This document shows positions 45,725 to 56,447 of a stretch of 64,000 bases of DNA, piece after piece. The first letter of the stretch is position 1; the number at the start of each line of letters is the position of its first letter. The position numbers were made by a program, and so were the translations under genes. The notes beneath the pieces were generated by a model. That model searched no databases, was not told the origin of the DNA, and worked only from the letters and a program-made list of their open reading frames with translations. This stretch comes from Pseudogulbenkiania subflava DSM 22618 (GTDB lineage: Bacteria; Pseudomonadota; Gammaproteobacteria; Burkholderiales; Chromobacteriaceae), in contig NZ_FXAG01000001.1 in the NCBI RefSeq assembly GCF_900177275.1, forward strand, positions 1 to 64,000. Direction: 5' to 3'.

Positions 45725-47194
45725 TCAGGTGCGCCGCGCGGCGCGCATCGCCGCCAGGTAGATCGCCGCGCCGGCCAGCGCGCCGATCACCCAGCCGAAG
45801 TTGTTCTCGGGCAACAGATGGAAAAATTGGGTCGCCAGCTCCCAGCCGATCGACAGCGTGCCCGACAGCGCAAGCGCCGCCAGGCCGACCTTGTTCCAGC
45901 CGCCGTCGTAGTGATAGCGCCCGGTGGGCGCCATCGTGTACAGCTCGGCCTCCTGCACGACCTGCTTCTTGACGAGGTAGAAGTCGGCCATCATCACACC
46001 GTACAGCGGGGCGAGGATGGAACCGAACACGCTGACGAAGACCGTGATCGCCTTCGGGCTGTCGACGAAGATCCACGGGCACACCAGCACCGCGAGGATC
46101 GACGCGATCAGGCCACCGCGCTTGAAGTCGACGTGGCGGGGGAACAGGTTGGCAATGTCGTAGGCCGGCGAGACGAAGTTGGCGACGATGTTGATCCCCA
46201 TCGTGGCGACGACGAAGGTCAGGCTGCCGATCACGACCGCCAGCTTGTTGTCGATGCGGGAAACGATCTCGACCGGGTCCATGATCATCGCGCCGAACAC
46301 CCTCGAGCTGCCGGCGGTCACGATCACGGTGATGATCGAGAACACGATGAAGTTCACCGGCAGGCCGAGGAAATTGCCGATCCGCATCTGGCGCTCGTTC
46401 TTGCCGAAGCGCGAGAAATCCCCGAAGTTGAGCAGCAGCGCGGCGAAGTAGCTGACCACCAGCAGCACCGCGCTGCCCATCGCGGTGACGGACTCGCTGC
46501 CCGTGAGCACCTTGTCGCCGAGCGTCAGGTCGAGCGCGCCGAGGCCGGCCTGCGACAGGATCCAGCCCATCAGCACGAACATCACGACATACACCGCCGG
46601 GCCGCAGAAATCGACGAATTGGCGGATCGTTTCCATGCCGCGCTGGAAGATCACCAGCTGGAAGAACCACATGAACATGAAGCAGGCCCAGCCGAGCAGG
46701 TCGAGCCGCAGAAAGCTCGCGTCGCGCAGCGCCACGGCGCCGGGGAAGAACAGCAGCACCAGCGTCGCCACCGCCTTGGAGGCGAAGTAGGTCTGCACGC
46801 CGTACCACACGATGCCGACCACGCCGCGGATGACCGCGGCGAGGTTCGCTCCCATCACGCCCATGCTCACGCGCGCCATCACCGGGAAGGGGATGCCGTG
46901 CACCAGACTGGGTTTGCCGACCCAGTTCATCAACAGGTTGACGAGCAGGATGCCGAGCGTCAGCGCCGCCAGCACCTGCCAGCCCGACAGCCCGAGCAGG
47001 AACAGGCTCGCGGCAAAGGTATAGCCGCCCACGCTGTGCACGTCGGACATCCACATCGCGAAGATGCTGTAGCCGTTCCAGGTGCGCGCGTTCTGCGGCA
47101 CCGGCGCGAGGTCGTCGTTGTAAAGGCGCGGGTCGGCGCCGGCGATGACCGGTTCCGGAACGTGCTGGGTGGCGCGGTGGGCGGTGCTGGTCAT
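45725..47194 (-). CDS. NCS1-family allantoin/hydantoin permease
   Basis: 489 residues, about 12 membrane helices. NARTWNGYSIFAMWMSDVHS and YTFAASLFLLGLSGWQVL at the N-terminus match NCS1 transporters (PucI, HyuP type). Given its neighbours it probably imports allantoin. 64 bp before puuE; 135 bp after the racemase gene. Confidence 0.93.
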   Translation of the reverse strand: MTSTAHRATQHVPEPVIAGADPRLYNDDLAPVPQNARTWNGYSIFAMWMSDVHSVGGYTFAASLFLLGLSGWQVLAALTLGILLVNLLMNWVGKPSLVHGIPFPVMARVSMGVMGANLAAVIRGVVGIVWYGVQTYFASKAVATLVLLFFPGAVALRDASFLRLDLLGWACFMFMWFFQLVIFQRGMETIRQFVDFCGPAVYVVMFVLMGWILSQAGLGALDLTLGDKVLTGSESVTAMGSAVLLVVSYFAALLLNFGDFSRFGKNERQMRIGNFLGLPVNFIVFSIITVIVTAGSSRVFGAMIMDPVEIVSRIDNKLAVVIGSLTFVVATMGINIVANFVSPAYDIANLFPRHVDFKRGGLIASILAVLVCPWIFVDSPKAITVFVSVFGSILAPLYGVMMADFYLVKKQVVQEAELYTMAPTGRYHYDGGWNKVGLAALALSGTLSIGWELATQFFHLLPENNFGWVIGALAGAAIYLAAMRAARRT

Positions 47195-47329
47195 GACGGG
47201 TTCCTCCTCGCGATGCGTCGTCGCGGTGCCGGGCCCTGCACGCGCCAGCGCGCAGGCTCATACCGTTGTTAATAGACGGCGGAGGCTGCAAATGCAGGTC
47301 CGGTTGACGACAGCCTCGGCGAGAGATGC

Positions 47330-48073
47330 TCAGGAACCCGGCTGGGCGCTCAGGTGTTCGAACTGCCCGGTGAAGCGCTTCGCAGGCGGGAAGGCCAGAT
47401 CGCCGTGCTTGCTGGTGCCGAGCCGGAGGCTGGCGAGCGTTTCGGCGAGCTTCACCGCGGCGGTGACGCCTTCGACGATCGGCAGGCCGACCGCCTCGCG
47501 AATCTCGTCGGCGAGATCGGCCATGCCACCGCAGCCCAGCACGATCGCGCCGATGCCGTCCTCGGCCTTGGCGCGGCGGCATTCCGCGACGATGCGGTCG
47601 AGCGCGCAGGCGCCGTCGTCCTCGAGATCGAGCACCGGAATCTCGGCCGCCCGCACGCGCCGGCAGTGGTGTGCGAAGCCGTAAGACTGCAGCAGGTGCT
47701 CGGCGATAATGCCGGTGCGCCCGAGCGTGGTGACCACCGAGAAGCGCGTCGCGATCATCGTCGCCAGGTGAAAGGCGGCCTCGGCGATGCCGATCACCGG
47801 GGCGCGCGTCAGCTCGCGCGCGGCGAGCAGGCCCGGATCGCCGAAACAGGCGATGACGTAGGCGTCGGCCCCTTCGCGCTCGCCCTTGCGCACCTCCTCG
47901 GCAACGCCGACGGCGCTGATCGCCTCGTCGAAATGGCTTTCGATCGAGACCGGACCGCTGTCCGGGTTCACCGCGACGATGCGTGTGCCGGGCGCGGCCA
48001 CGCGCCGGGCAGACACACCGATCTTTTCGGTCATGCTGCGGGTGGTGTTGGGGTTGATGACGCGTATCAGCAT
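47330..48073 (-). CDS. Allantoin/hydantoin racemase (Asp/Glu racemase family)
   Basis: 247 residues from ATG 48073 with GAAGGAGA upstream. INPNTTRSMTEKI, VIACFGDPGLLAARELT (first catalytic Cys) and IVLGCGGMADLADEI (second Cys) are the HyuE/HpxA pattern. Interconverts allantoin enantiomers so that S-allantoin is available to PuuE. First gene of the minus-strand unit. Confidence 0.9.
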   Translation of the reverse strand: MLIRVINPNTTRSMTEKIGVSARRVAAPGTRIVAVNPDSGPVSIESHFDEAISAVGVAEEVRKGEREGADAYVIACFGDPGLLAARELTRAPVIGIAEAAFHLATMIATRFSVVTTLGRTGIIAEHLLQSYGFAHHCRRVRAAEIPVLDLEDDGACALDRIVAECRRAKAEDGIGAIVLGCGGMADLADEIREAVGLPIVEGVTAAVKLAETLASLRLGTSKHGDLAFPPAKRFTGQFEHLSAQPGS

Positions 48074-48196
48074 GGTTGTCTCCTTCGTATGTAGGCGGGA
48101 GCCCGTCCTCGGTCGGCGAAAGCGCGTTTTCCCATCTTCAGCCTCCTGGTGGGACAAGCTCGGACGGCCCATCGTTGCCAACAGTCTAGAATTGCC

Positions 48197-48368
48197 TTGT
48201 ACACAATTCAATGACTTTTTGTGTACACACAATAGTTACATACGATACACGTTGCCAGTATGCACATCCTGTCCTGCGCTTTGCGCGAGGCCAGCCCGCA
48301 ATGGACACGCTGCAAGTCCCCTTCCCGGCACTGGGCAAAAACAATTTCAGGCTGATATGTATACAATT
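48197..48368. promoter_or_regulatory. Three TGTAYACA dyads between the racemase unit and gcl
   Basis: TTGTACACAATT (48197-48208), TTGTGTACACACAA (48219-48232) and ATGTATACAATT (48357-48368). The first and third continue as ATTCA. Such TTGTNNACAA dyads are usual for FCD-type GntR regulators, one of which is encoded at 39563-40234. They lie between divergent operons. The remaining parts of 48074-48577 show no gene. Confidence 0.6.
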
Positions 48369-48577
48369 CATGAACACGTTTCCACCCGTCCACAGCGGTG
48401 ACAGCGCTCGACCACAACACGCGCTGGAGCGGCATCGCCAGCAAGGGCGGTCGCCCCACATCGCGGGGCACCTCCCGCCTGGGGACGACGCCTGCGGCGG
48501 CAAGGCGGCGGCGCGGCACTCACGGTACGCGGCAGCAGCACCTGCGTTTTCAGCGACAAGGAGAGGCGCGGCCGAAC

Positions 48578-48690
48578 GAGTAGATACTAAAAGTATCGAC
48601 AGAACCGAGACCCCCGGCAATTCAACCACTTAGTCTTTCTCCCTATGCTGTGACCATCAGTGAAGCAGACCCACCCCAGGAGGAATACAA
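48578..48690 (+). promoter_or_regulatory. gcl promoter region with dyad
   Basis: GATACT-N3-AGTATC (48583-48597), then ACCGAG, AATTCAA, CACTT, TCCCTA and GCTGT, and an AGGAGG site 7 bp before the gcl ATG. The same layout occurs at 40540-40651 in front of dctA. Confidence 0.7.
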
Positions 48691-50466
<1,776 letters not shown>

Positions 50467-50493
50467 CCCGCGCCCAGACATCAGGAGGACACC

Positions 50494-51273
50494 ATGCCGA
50501 AATTCGCCGCCAACCTCACCATGCTCTTCACCGAGCTGCCGTTCCTCGAGCGCTTCCAGGCCGCCGCCGAGGCCGGTTTCCAGGGGGTCGAGTATCTCTT
50601 CCCCTACGCCTTCGCCAAGGACGTCCTGGCCGAACAGCTGGAGCGTCACGGCCTGGTGCAGGTGCTGCACAACCTGCCCGCCGGCGACTGGGAAGCAGGC
50701 GAGCGCGGCATCGCCTGCCATCCGGACCGGGTCGACGAGTTCCAGGACGGCGTCGGCCGCGCCATCGACTACGCCCGGGCCCTGGGCTGCACCCAGCTCA
50801 ACTGCCTGGCCGGCATCGCCCCGGCCGGGGTGCCGCAGGACACGCTGCACGAGACCTTCGTCGCCAACCTGCGCTTTGCCGCCGCGCAGTTGCAGCGGGC
50901 GGGCATCCGCCTGCTGATCGAGCCGATCAACACCTTCGACATCCCCGGCTTCTACCTCAACCGCACCGCCCAGGCGGCGGCGATCCTCGACGCGGTAGGC
51001 TCGGATAACCTGTTCATCCAGTACGACATCTACCACGCCCAGCGCATGGAGGGCGAGCTGGCGGGCACGATCGCCAAACACCTGCCGCGCATCGCCCACA
51101 TCCAGCTCGCCGACAACCCCGGCCGCCACGAGCCGGGCAGCGGCGAGATCAATTACCCGTGGCTGCTGCGCCACATTGACGGACTCGGCTACGACGGCTG
51201 GATCGGCTGCGAGTACAAGCCCGCCACCACCACCCGCGAGGGGCTGGGCTGGATCAAGGCCCTGACACGCTAA
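50494..51273 (+). CDS. hyi: Hydroxypyruvate isomerase
   Basis: 259 residues, TIM barrel. FAANLTMLFTELPFLERF, GVEYLFPYAF, LIEPINTFDIPGFYLN and GEINYPWLLRHID are Hyi features. Interconverts hydroxypyruvate and tartronate semialdehyde. The TAA stop is directly followed by a repeat element. Confidence 0.96.
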   Translation: MPKFAANLTMLFTELPFLERFQAAAEAGFQGVEYLFPYAFAKDVLAEQLERHGLVQVLHNLPAGDWEAGERGIACHPDRVDEFQDGVGRAIDYARALGCTQLNCLAGIAPAGVPQDTLHETFVANLRFAAAQLQRAGIRLLIEPINTFDIPGFYLNRTAQAAAILDAVGSDNLFIQYDIYHAQRMEGELAGTIAKHLPRIAHIQLADNPGRHEPGSGEINYPWLLRHIDGLGYDGWIGCEYKPATTTREGLGWIKALTR

Positions 51274-51453
51274 GAGCCGCTAACAAAACCCTCTTGGCGT
51301 TGTTGCGCTCGCGTGCGGATCTCTCGCAGAGATTCGCTCAGCAAGCACTGGCCGTACTCCTTGCATGTAGCTTCGCAGAAACTTCGGCTACGCCTCGTTT
51401 TCTGCGGCCGCGCGCCTAGCCAAGACCGTTGCACTGGGTTTTGGTAACGGCTC
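51274..51453. repeat. Palindromic MITE-like element at the hyi stop codon
   Basis: Ends GAGCCGCTAACAAAACC / GGTTTTGGTAACGGCTC; matches the 23022-23154 element in reverse orientation but is longer by an internal segment. Contains GCAGAAACTTCGGCTACGCC and CTCGTTTTCTGCGGCCG. It interrupts the gap between hyi and glxR. Confidence 0.82.
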
Positions 51454-51486
51454 CAGAACTCAATCTCACAAAACGGAGACAAGATC

Positions 51487-52371
51487 ATGGCAAACATCGG
51501 TTTCATCGGCCTCGGCATCATGGGCGCCCCCATGGCTGGCCACCTCATCGCCGGCGGCCACACCGTCTTTACCTACACCCGCGGCAACACCCCGGGGGCC
51601 ATCCTCGAGGCCGGCGCCAGGGTCTGCGCCACCGGCGCCGAGGTGGCGCGCCAGGCGGACATCATCATCACCATGGTGCCGGACACCCCGCACGTGGAAG
51701 ACGCCCTGTTCAGCGCCAACGGCGTCGCCGCCGGCCTCAGCGCCGGCAAGATCGTGGTGGACATGAGCTCCATCTCGCCGGTCGCCACCAAGGATTTCGC
51801 CCGCCACATCAACGAGCTCGGCTGCGAGTATCTGGATGCGCCGGTATCGGGTGGCGAAGTCGGCGCCAAGGCAGCGACGCTGACCATCATGGTGGGCGGC
51901 TCGGAAGCCGCCTTCGCCAAGGTCAAGTCGCTGTTCGAGCTGATGGGCAAGAACATCACCCTGGTCGGCGGCAACGGCGACGGCCAGATCACCAAGGTGG
52001 CCAACCAGATCATCGTGGCGCTCACCATCGAGGCGGTGGGCGAGGCGCTGCTGCTCGCGGCCAAGGCCGGCGCCGACCCGGCCAAGGTGCGCCAAGCGCT
52101 GATGGGCGGCTTCGCCAACTCGCGCATTCTGGAAGTGCACGGCGAGCGCATGGTCAAGCGCACCTTCGACCCGGGCTTCCGCATCGAGCTGCATCAGAAG
52201 GACCTCAACCTGGCGCTGACCACCGGCCGCCAGCTCGGCGTATCCCTGCCCAACACCGCCACCGCCCAGGAGCTGTTCAACGCCTGCGCGGCGCATGGCG
52301 GCGCCGGCTGGGATCATTCGGCGATGGTGCGCGCGCTGGAGAAGATGGCCAACTTCGAGATCGGCCAATAA
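51487..52371 (+). CDS. glxR: Tartronate semialdehyde reductase
   Basis: 294 residues, beta-hydroxyacid dehydrogenase family. NAD(P)-binding GLGIMGAPMAGHLI, substrate motif DAPVSGGEVGAKAATLTIM and the catalytic Lys in GQITKVANQIIVAL. Reduces tartronate semialdehyde to glycerate. Preceded by AAACGGAGAC. Confidence 0.96.
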   Translation: MANIGFIGLGIMGAPMAGHLIAGGHTVFTYTRGNTPGAILEAGARVCATGAEVARQADIIITMVPDTPHVEDALFSANGVAAGLSAGKIVVDMSSISPVATKDFARHINELGCEYLDAPVSGGEVGAKAATLTIMVGGSEAAFAKVKSLFELMGKNITLVGGNGDGQITKVANQIIVALTIEAVGEALLLAAKAGADPAKVRQALMGGFANSRILEVHGERMVKRTFDPGFRIELHQKDLNLALTTGRQLGVSLPNTATAQELFNACAAHGGAGWDHSAMVRALEKMANFEIGQ

Positions 52372-52380
52372 GCGTTGTAC

Positions 52381-52523
52381 GAGCCTGTTCACGATCTGTC
52401 GCGAGCAGCCCTCAGCGGGGTGAAGAGCAGCACAGGAACCGGAATGTACTGGAGTACATGAGGATTCCGAGCAGCACATGAGCCCCGATCAGGGATGCGC
52501 AGCAAGATCGTGAACTGGTTCTC
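52381..52523. repeat. Palindromic MITE-like element between glxR and the DUF3830 gene
   Basis: Ends GAGCCTGTTCACGATCTG and, reversed, GAGAACCAGTTCACGATC. The core holds TGTACTGGAGTACA. Same family as the 19526-19756 element but without the nested insert. It begins 9 bp after the glxR stop. Confidence 0.8.
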
Positions 52524-52567
52524 AGAAGGGCCGGCCTCGACCGGCCCCACTCTAAGAAGGAGGCTCC

Positions 52568-52990
52568 ATGCGTTACCTGTCCATCGATGTCGGTTCCTAC
52601 CATTTCGTCGCCCGTCTGGAAGAAGAGGCCGCGCCGCGCACCTGCGCCGCCTTCCTGAAGCTGCTGCCCTTCTCCAACCAGGTGATCCATTCGCGCTGGA
52701 GCGGCGAGGCGGTGTGGGTGCCGCTCGGCGACTTCGACACCGGGCTCGGCTTCGAGAACCATACCAACCACCCGTCGCGCGGCGACCTGCTGCTCTACCC
52801 GGGCGGTTTTTCCGAAACCGAGATCCTGTTCGCCTACGGCAGCAGCCAGTTCGCCAGCAAGATGGGGCAGCTGGCGGGCAACCACTTCCTGACCGTGGTC
52901 GAAGGCAGCGATCAGTTGATGGACATGGGACGCACCGTGCTGTGGAAGGGCGCGCAGCCGATCCGTTTCACCGACCTCGGTGAGCTCTGA
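52568..52990 (+). CDS. DUF3830 family protein (cyclophilin-like)
   Basis: 140 residues. KTCAAFLKLLPF-type segment (PRTCAAFLKLLPFSNQVIHS), RWSGEAVWVPLGDFDTGLGF, and FYPGG-type SETEILFAYG are family features. The fold is expected to be cyclophilin-like, but no activity is known. It sits within the glyoxylate run between glxR and the glycerate kinase, 19 bp before the latter, so a role in this pathway is plausible (inference). Confidence 0.83.
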   Translation: MRYLSIDVGSYHFVARLEEEAAPRTCAAFLKLLPFSNQVIHSRWSGEAVWVPLGDFDTGLGFENHTNHPSRGDLLLYPGGFSETEILFAYGSSQFASKMGQLAGNHFLTVVEGSDQLMDMGRTVLWKGAQPIRFTDLGEL

Positions 52991-53009
52991 AACCAAAGGA
53001 CGCCTGACG

Positions 53010-54272
53010 ATGAACACGCCTCCCCGTGATCTGCTTGCCAAGATGTTCGCCGCCGCCGTCAACGCCGCCCAGCCGGAGCACTGCATCCCGCCGTTCCTGC
53101 CGGAGCCGCCACGCGGCCGCACCGTCGTCATCGGTGCCGGCAAGGCGTCCGCCGCCATGGCCCAGGCGCTGGAACGCCACTGGCCGGGTGAGCTTACCGG
53201 CCTGGTGGTGACCCGCTACGGCTACGCCGTGCCGTGTGAACGCATCGAGATCGTCGAAGCCGCCCACCCGGTGCCGGACGACGCCGGGCTGGCCGCGGCG
53301 GGCCGCCTGCTGGACACGGTGCGCGGCCTGACGCCCGACGACCTGGTGATCTGCCTGATCTCGGGCGGCGGCTCCGCGCTGCTGCCGCTGCCGGGCCGCG
53401 GCGTCAGCCTGGAGGACAAGCAGGCCATCAACCGCGCGCTGCTGACCTCCGGCGCCACCATCGCCGAGATGAACTGCGTGCGCCGCCACCTCTCGGCGAT
53501 CAAGGGCGGACGGCTCGCCGCCGCCTGCCATCCGGCGCGTGTGGTGAACCTGCTGATCTCGGACGTACCCGGTGACAATCCGATGGACATCGCCTCCGGC
53601 CCGACGGTAGCGGACCCCACCACCTGCGCCGACGCGCTGGAGATCGTCCGCCGCTACGGCATCGAACTGCCCGACGGCGCACGCCGACTGCTGGAATCCG
53701 GCGCCGGCGAAACCATCAAGCCGGGCGACCAACGCCTGGAGCGAGTCACCACCCACCTGGTGGCGACGCCGCAGATGGCACTGGAAGCGGCTGCCGCGGT
53801 CGCCGCCGAAGCCGGGCTGCCGGCGCTGATCCTCGGCGACAGCATCGAAGGCGAAGCACGCGACGTCGGCAAGGTCATGGCCGGTATCGCGCTGCAGATC
53901 AAGAACCGCAGCCAGCCGGTGGCGCCGCCCTGCGTGCTGCTGTCCGGCGGCGAGACCACGGTCACCGTACGCGGCCAGGGCCGCGGCGGCCGCAACGTGG
54001 AGTTCCTGCTGTCACTCGCGGTGGCACTGAACGGCGCGCCGGGCATCCATGCGGTGGCCGGCGATACCGACGGCGTCGACGGGCAGGAGGAAATCGCCGG
54101 CGCCTTCATCGCTCCCGATACCCTCTCCCGCGCCTGGGCCGCCGGCATCCGCCCGCGCGACCGGCTCGACGACAACGACGGCCACGGCTTCTTCGAAGCG
54201 CTGGGCGACGCCCTGATCACCGGCCCGACATTGACCAACGTGAACGACTTCCGCGCCATCCTGCTCACCTGA
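53010..54272 (+). CDS. ttuD: Glycerate 2-kinase / MOFRL family
   Basis: 420 residues from ATG 53010. GAGKASAAMAQAL, LISGGGSALLPLP, SDVPGDNPMDIASGPTVADP, and the C-terminal MOFRL motif with GGRNVEFLLSLA. Type II glycerate kinases (GckA, TtuD) make 2-phosphoglycerate. Feeds glycerate from GlxR into glycolysis through enolase and Pyk. Confidence 0.93.
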   Translation: MNTPPRDLLAKMFAAAVNAAQPEHCIPPFLPEPPRGRTVVIGAGKASAAMAQALERHWPGELTGLVVTRYGYAVPCERIEIVEAAHPVPDDAGLAAAGRLLDTVRGLTPDDLVICLISGGGSALLPLPGRGVSLEDKQAINRALLTSGATIAEMNCVRRHLSAIKGGRLAAACHPARVVNLLISDVPGDNPMDIASGPTVADPTTCADALEIVRRYGIELPDGARRLLESGAGETIKPGDQRLERVTTHLVATPQMALEAAAAVAAEAGLPALILGDSIEGEARDVGKVMAGIALQIKNRSQPVAPPCVLLSGGETTVTVRGQGRGGRNVEFLLSLAVALNGAPGIHAVAGDTDGVDGQEEIAGAFIAPDTLSRAWAAGIRPRDRLDDNDGHGFFEALGDALITGPTLTNVNDFRAILLT

Positions 54273-54367
54273 GCGGCAAGCCATTATTCATTCAAAGTCC
54301 ATTCCGACAGGCGCGCGAGTGTGAAGGCGCCGCCGCCCGACAAGATGGGCTCCAAGAGGAGACAGAG

Positions 54368-54784
54368 ATGAGAGACACCAAGGCACTGACCCTGGACGAG
54401 GTCAAGCGTATCGCCGCCGCCGCCGAAGCCGAAGCGGAGGCACAAGGCTGGGCGGTCAGCATCGCGGTGTGCGATGCCGGCGGCCACGCCCTGTGGCTGC
54501 AGCGCATGGACGGCGCGCCGCTGATGAGCGCCGCCGTGGCGCCGGAAAAGGCGCGCACCTGCGTGCTCAGCGGCAAGCCGAGCAAGGCGTTCGAGGAGAT
54601 GGTGAACAACGGCCGCTTCGCCGCGCTGGCGATGCCGGTGGTGCCGCTGGAAGGCGGCGAGCCAATCGTCGTCGACGGCCTGGTGATCGGTGCGGTCGGG
54701 GTCTCCGGGGTCAAGGCCGGCGAGGACGCCCAGGTCGCCCGCGCCGGGGTGGCCGCCGTTATCGGCCAGTGGGAGGTCGCATGA
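54368..54784 (+). CDS. GlcG/HbpS-family protein
   Basis: 138 residues. LTLDEVKRIAAAAEAEAEAQ, VCDAGGHALWLQRMDGA and VIGAVGVSGVKAGEDAQVAR are DUF336 (GlcG/HbpS) features. Related proteins bind heme or small ligands; the role next to glycolate and glyoxylate genes is unknown. Overlaps the pyruvate kinase gene by 4 bp (ATGA). Confidence 0.87.
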   Translation: MRDTKALTLDEVKRIAAAAEAEAEAQGWAVSIAVCDAGGHALWLQRMDGAPLMSAAVAPEKARTCVLSGKPSKAFEEMVNNGRFAALAMPVVPLEGGEPIVVDGLVIGAVGVSGVKAGEDAQVARAGVAAVIGQWEVA

Positions 54785-56205
54785 GACGCCAGCGTCGGGC
54801 CCGCATCCTCGCCACGCTCGGGCCGGCGAGCTCCACCCTTGAGCGCATCCGCGCGTTGGCCGAAGCCGGTGCCGACGTGTTCCGGCTCAATTTCAGCCAC
54901 GGCAGCCACGAGGACCACGCCGCTCGCCTGCGCCTGATCCGCGCGGTCGAACACGAACTCGGCCGCCCGATCGGCGTGCTGCTGGACCTGCAAGGCCCCA
55001 AGCTGCGCATCGGCCGCATGGCCGGCGGCAAGGTGCTGCTCCAGCCCGGCGCCCGCTTCCGTCTCGATCTCGACCCTGCCGAGGGCGATGCCGGCCGCGC
55101 CAACCTGCCGCACCCGGAAATCTTCGCCGCGCTCGAGACCGGCACCGAACTGCTGCTCGACGACGGCAAGCTGCGCCTGCGCGTCGAGGCCTTCGGCCCC
55201 GACTTCGCCGACACCACGGTGCTGGTGGGCGGCACGCTGTCCGACCGCAAGGGGGTGAACGTCCCCGGCGTGGTGCTGCCGATCTCGCCGCTGACGGCGA
55301 AGGACCGGGCCGATCTCGCCTTCGGCCTGGAGCTGGGGGTCGACTGGGTGGCGCTGTCCTTCGTGCAGCGCCCCGAGGACATCGCCGAGGCGCGCGCGCT
55401 GATCGGCGAGCGCGCCTGGATCATGGCCAAGCTGGAGAAGCCTGCCGCCATCGAGCATCTCGACGAAATCGTGGCGCTGGCCGACGGCGTCATGGTGGCG
55501 CGCGGCGACCTCGGGGTGGAACTGCCGCCGCAGCAGGTGCCGGTGCTGCAGCGGCGCATCGTGCGCGCCGCTCGCGCCGCCGGCCGGCCGGTGGTGGTGG
55601 CCACCCAGATGCTGGAGTCGATGATCGTGGCCCCGGTGCCGACCCGCGCCGAGGCGTCCGACGTCGCCACCGCGGTGTACGAAGGGGCCGACGCGGTGAT
55701 GCTCTCGGCGGAATCCGCCTCCGGCCAGTACCCGGTGGAGGCGGTCGCCATCATGGACCGCATCATCGCCGAGGTGGAGCACGACCCGGCCTGGCGCCAC
55801 GAACTGGCGGCCGGCCACACCCCCGCCCAGCCCAACACCCCGGACGCCATCTGCTGCGCCCTGCGCCGCGTCGCCGAGCTGCTGCAGCCCGCCGCCACGG
55901 TGGCCTTCACCTCCTCCGGCTTCAGCGCGCTGCGCGCCAGCCGTGAGCGGCCGGTGGCGCCGATCCTGGCGCTGACCCCGCAGCTCGCCACCGCGCGCCG
56001 CCTGGCCCTGGTCTGGGGGGTCCATCCGGTGCCGTTCGACGAGGTGCAGGACGTGGGCGAGATGATCGCCCACGCCACGGACGCCGCGCAGCGGGAGCAG
56101 GTCGCCAGTCCCGGCGATACCGTGGTGGTGATCGCCGGCATTCCCTTCGGCCAACGTGGCAGCACCAACCTGCTGCACGTGGTGCACCTGCCCGACGCGG
56201 GCTGA
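54781..56205 (+). CDS. pyk: Pyruvate kinase
   Basis: 474 residues from ATG 54781. ILATLGPASSTLERIRALAE, RLNFSHGSHEDH, ARGDLGVELP and VATQMLESM are all present. Converts phosphoenolpyruvate to pyruvate. It is the last step of the glyoxylate-to-pyruvate branch encoded here; a housekeeping copy is likely elsewhere. Coupled to the GlcG-like gene. Confidence 0.95.
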   Translation: MRRQRRARILATLGPASSTLERIRALAEAGADVFRLNFSHGSHEDHAARLRLIRAVEHELGRPIGVLLDLQGPKLRIGRMAGGKVLLQPGARFRLDLDPAEGDAGRANLPHPEIFAALETGTELLLDDGKLRLRVEAFGPDFADTTVLVGGTLSDRKGVNVPGVVLPISPLTAKDRADLAFGLELGVDWVALSFVQRPEDIAEARALIGERAWIMAKLEKPAAIEHLDEIVALADGVMVARGDLGVELPPQQVPVLQRRIVRAARAAGRPVVVATQMLESMIVAPVPTRAEASDVATAVYEGADAVMLSAESASGQYPVEAVAIMDRIIAEVEHDPAWRHELAAGHTPAQPNTPDAICCALRRVAELLQPAATVAFTSSGFSALRASRERPVAPILALTPQLATARRLALVWGVHPVPFDEVQDVGEMIAHATDAAQREQVASPGDTVVVIAGIPFGQRGSTNLLHVVHLPDAG

Positions 56206-56242
56206 TCCGCCGGCCAAGCACGGAAAACACCGAGGAATAGAC

Positions 56243-56446
56243 ATGCTGGAGATATCGATGAATGGCCGCACGGTGCGGTGCCCCGCGCATCGCTCGTTGC
56301 AGGACTTGCTGGCGAGCCAAGGCCTGGCGGGCAAGCGTGTGGCGGTGGAGTGCAACGGCGCCATCGTGCCGAGGAGCGCCTATGCCGAGACCGCCATCGC
56401 CAGCGGCGACCGGCTGGAGATCGTGATCGCGGTGGGGGGAGGCTGA
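56243..56446 (+). CDS. thiS: ThiS sulfur-carrier protein
   Basis: 67 residues from ATG 56243, beta-grasp fold ending VGGG, with the C-terminal Gly-Gly needed for thiocarboxylation. MNGRTVRCP and ERLCRD-type internal region ([20 protein letters not shown]) match ThiS. 1 bp before thiG. Adenylation could be done by the MoeB-like enzyme at 11534 or a ThiF elsewhere. Confidence 0.92.
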   Translation: MLEISMNGRTVRCPAHRSLQDLLASQGLAGKRVAVECNGAIVPRSAYAETAIASGDRLEIVIAVGGG

Positions 56447-56447
56447 G

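Noticed and set aside
45708-47582. Second minus-strand frame of 624 codons over the permease
   Set aside because: Out of frame with the NCS1 permease; Arg-rich and without membrane helices.
56206-56242. Thiamine riboswitch before thiS
   Set aside because: Only 37 bp separate pyk and thiS, too short for the aptamer.
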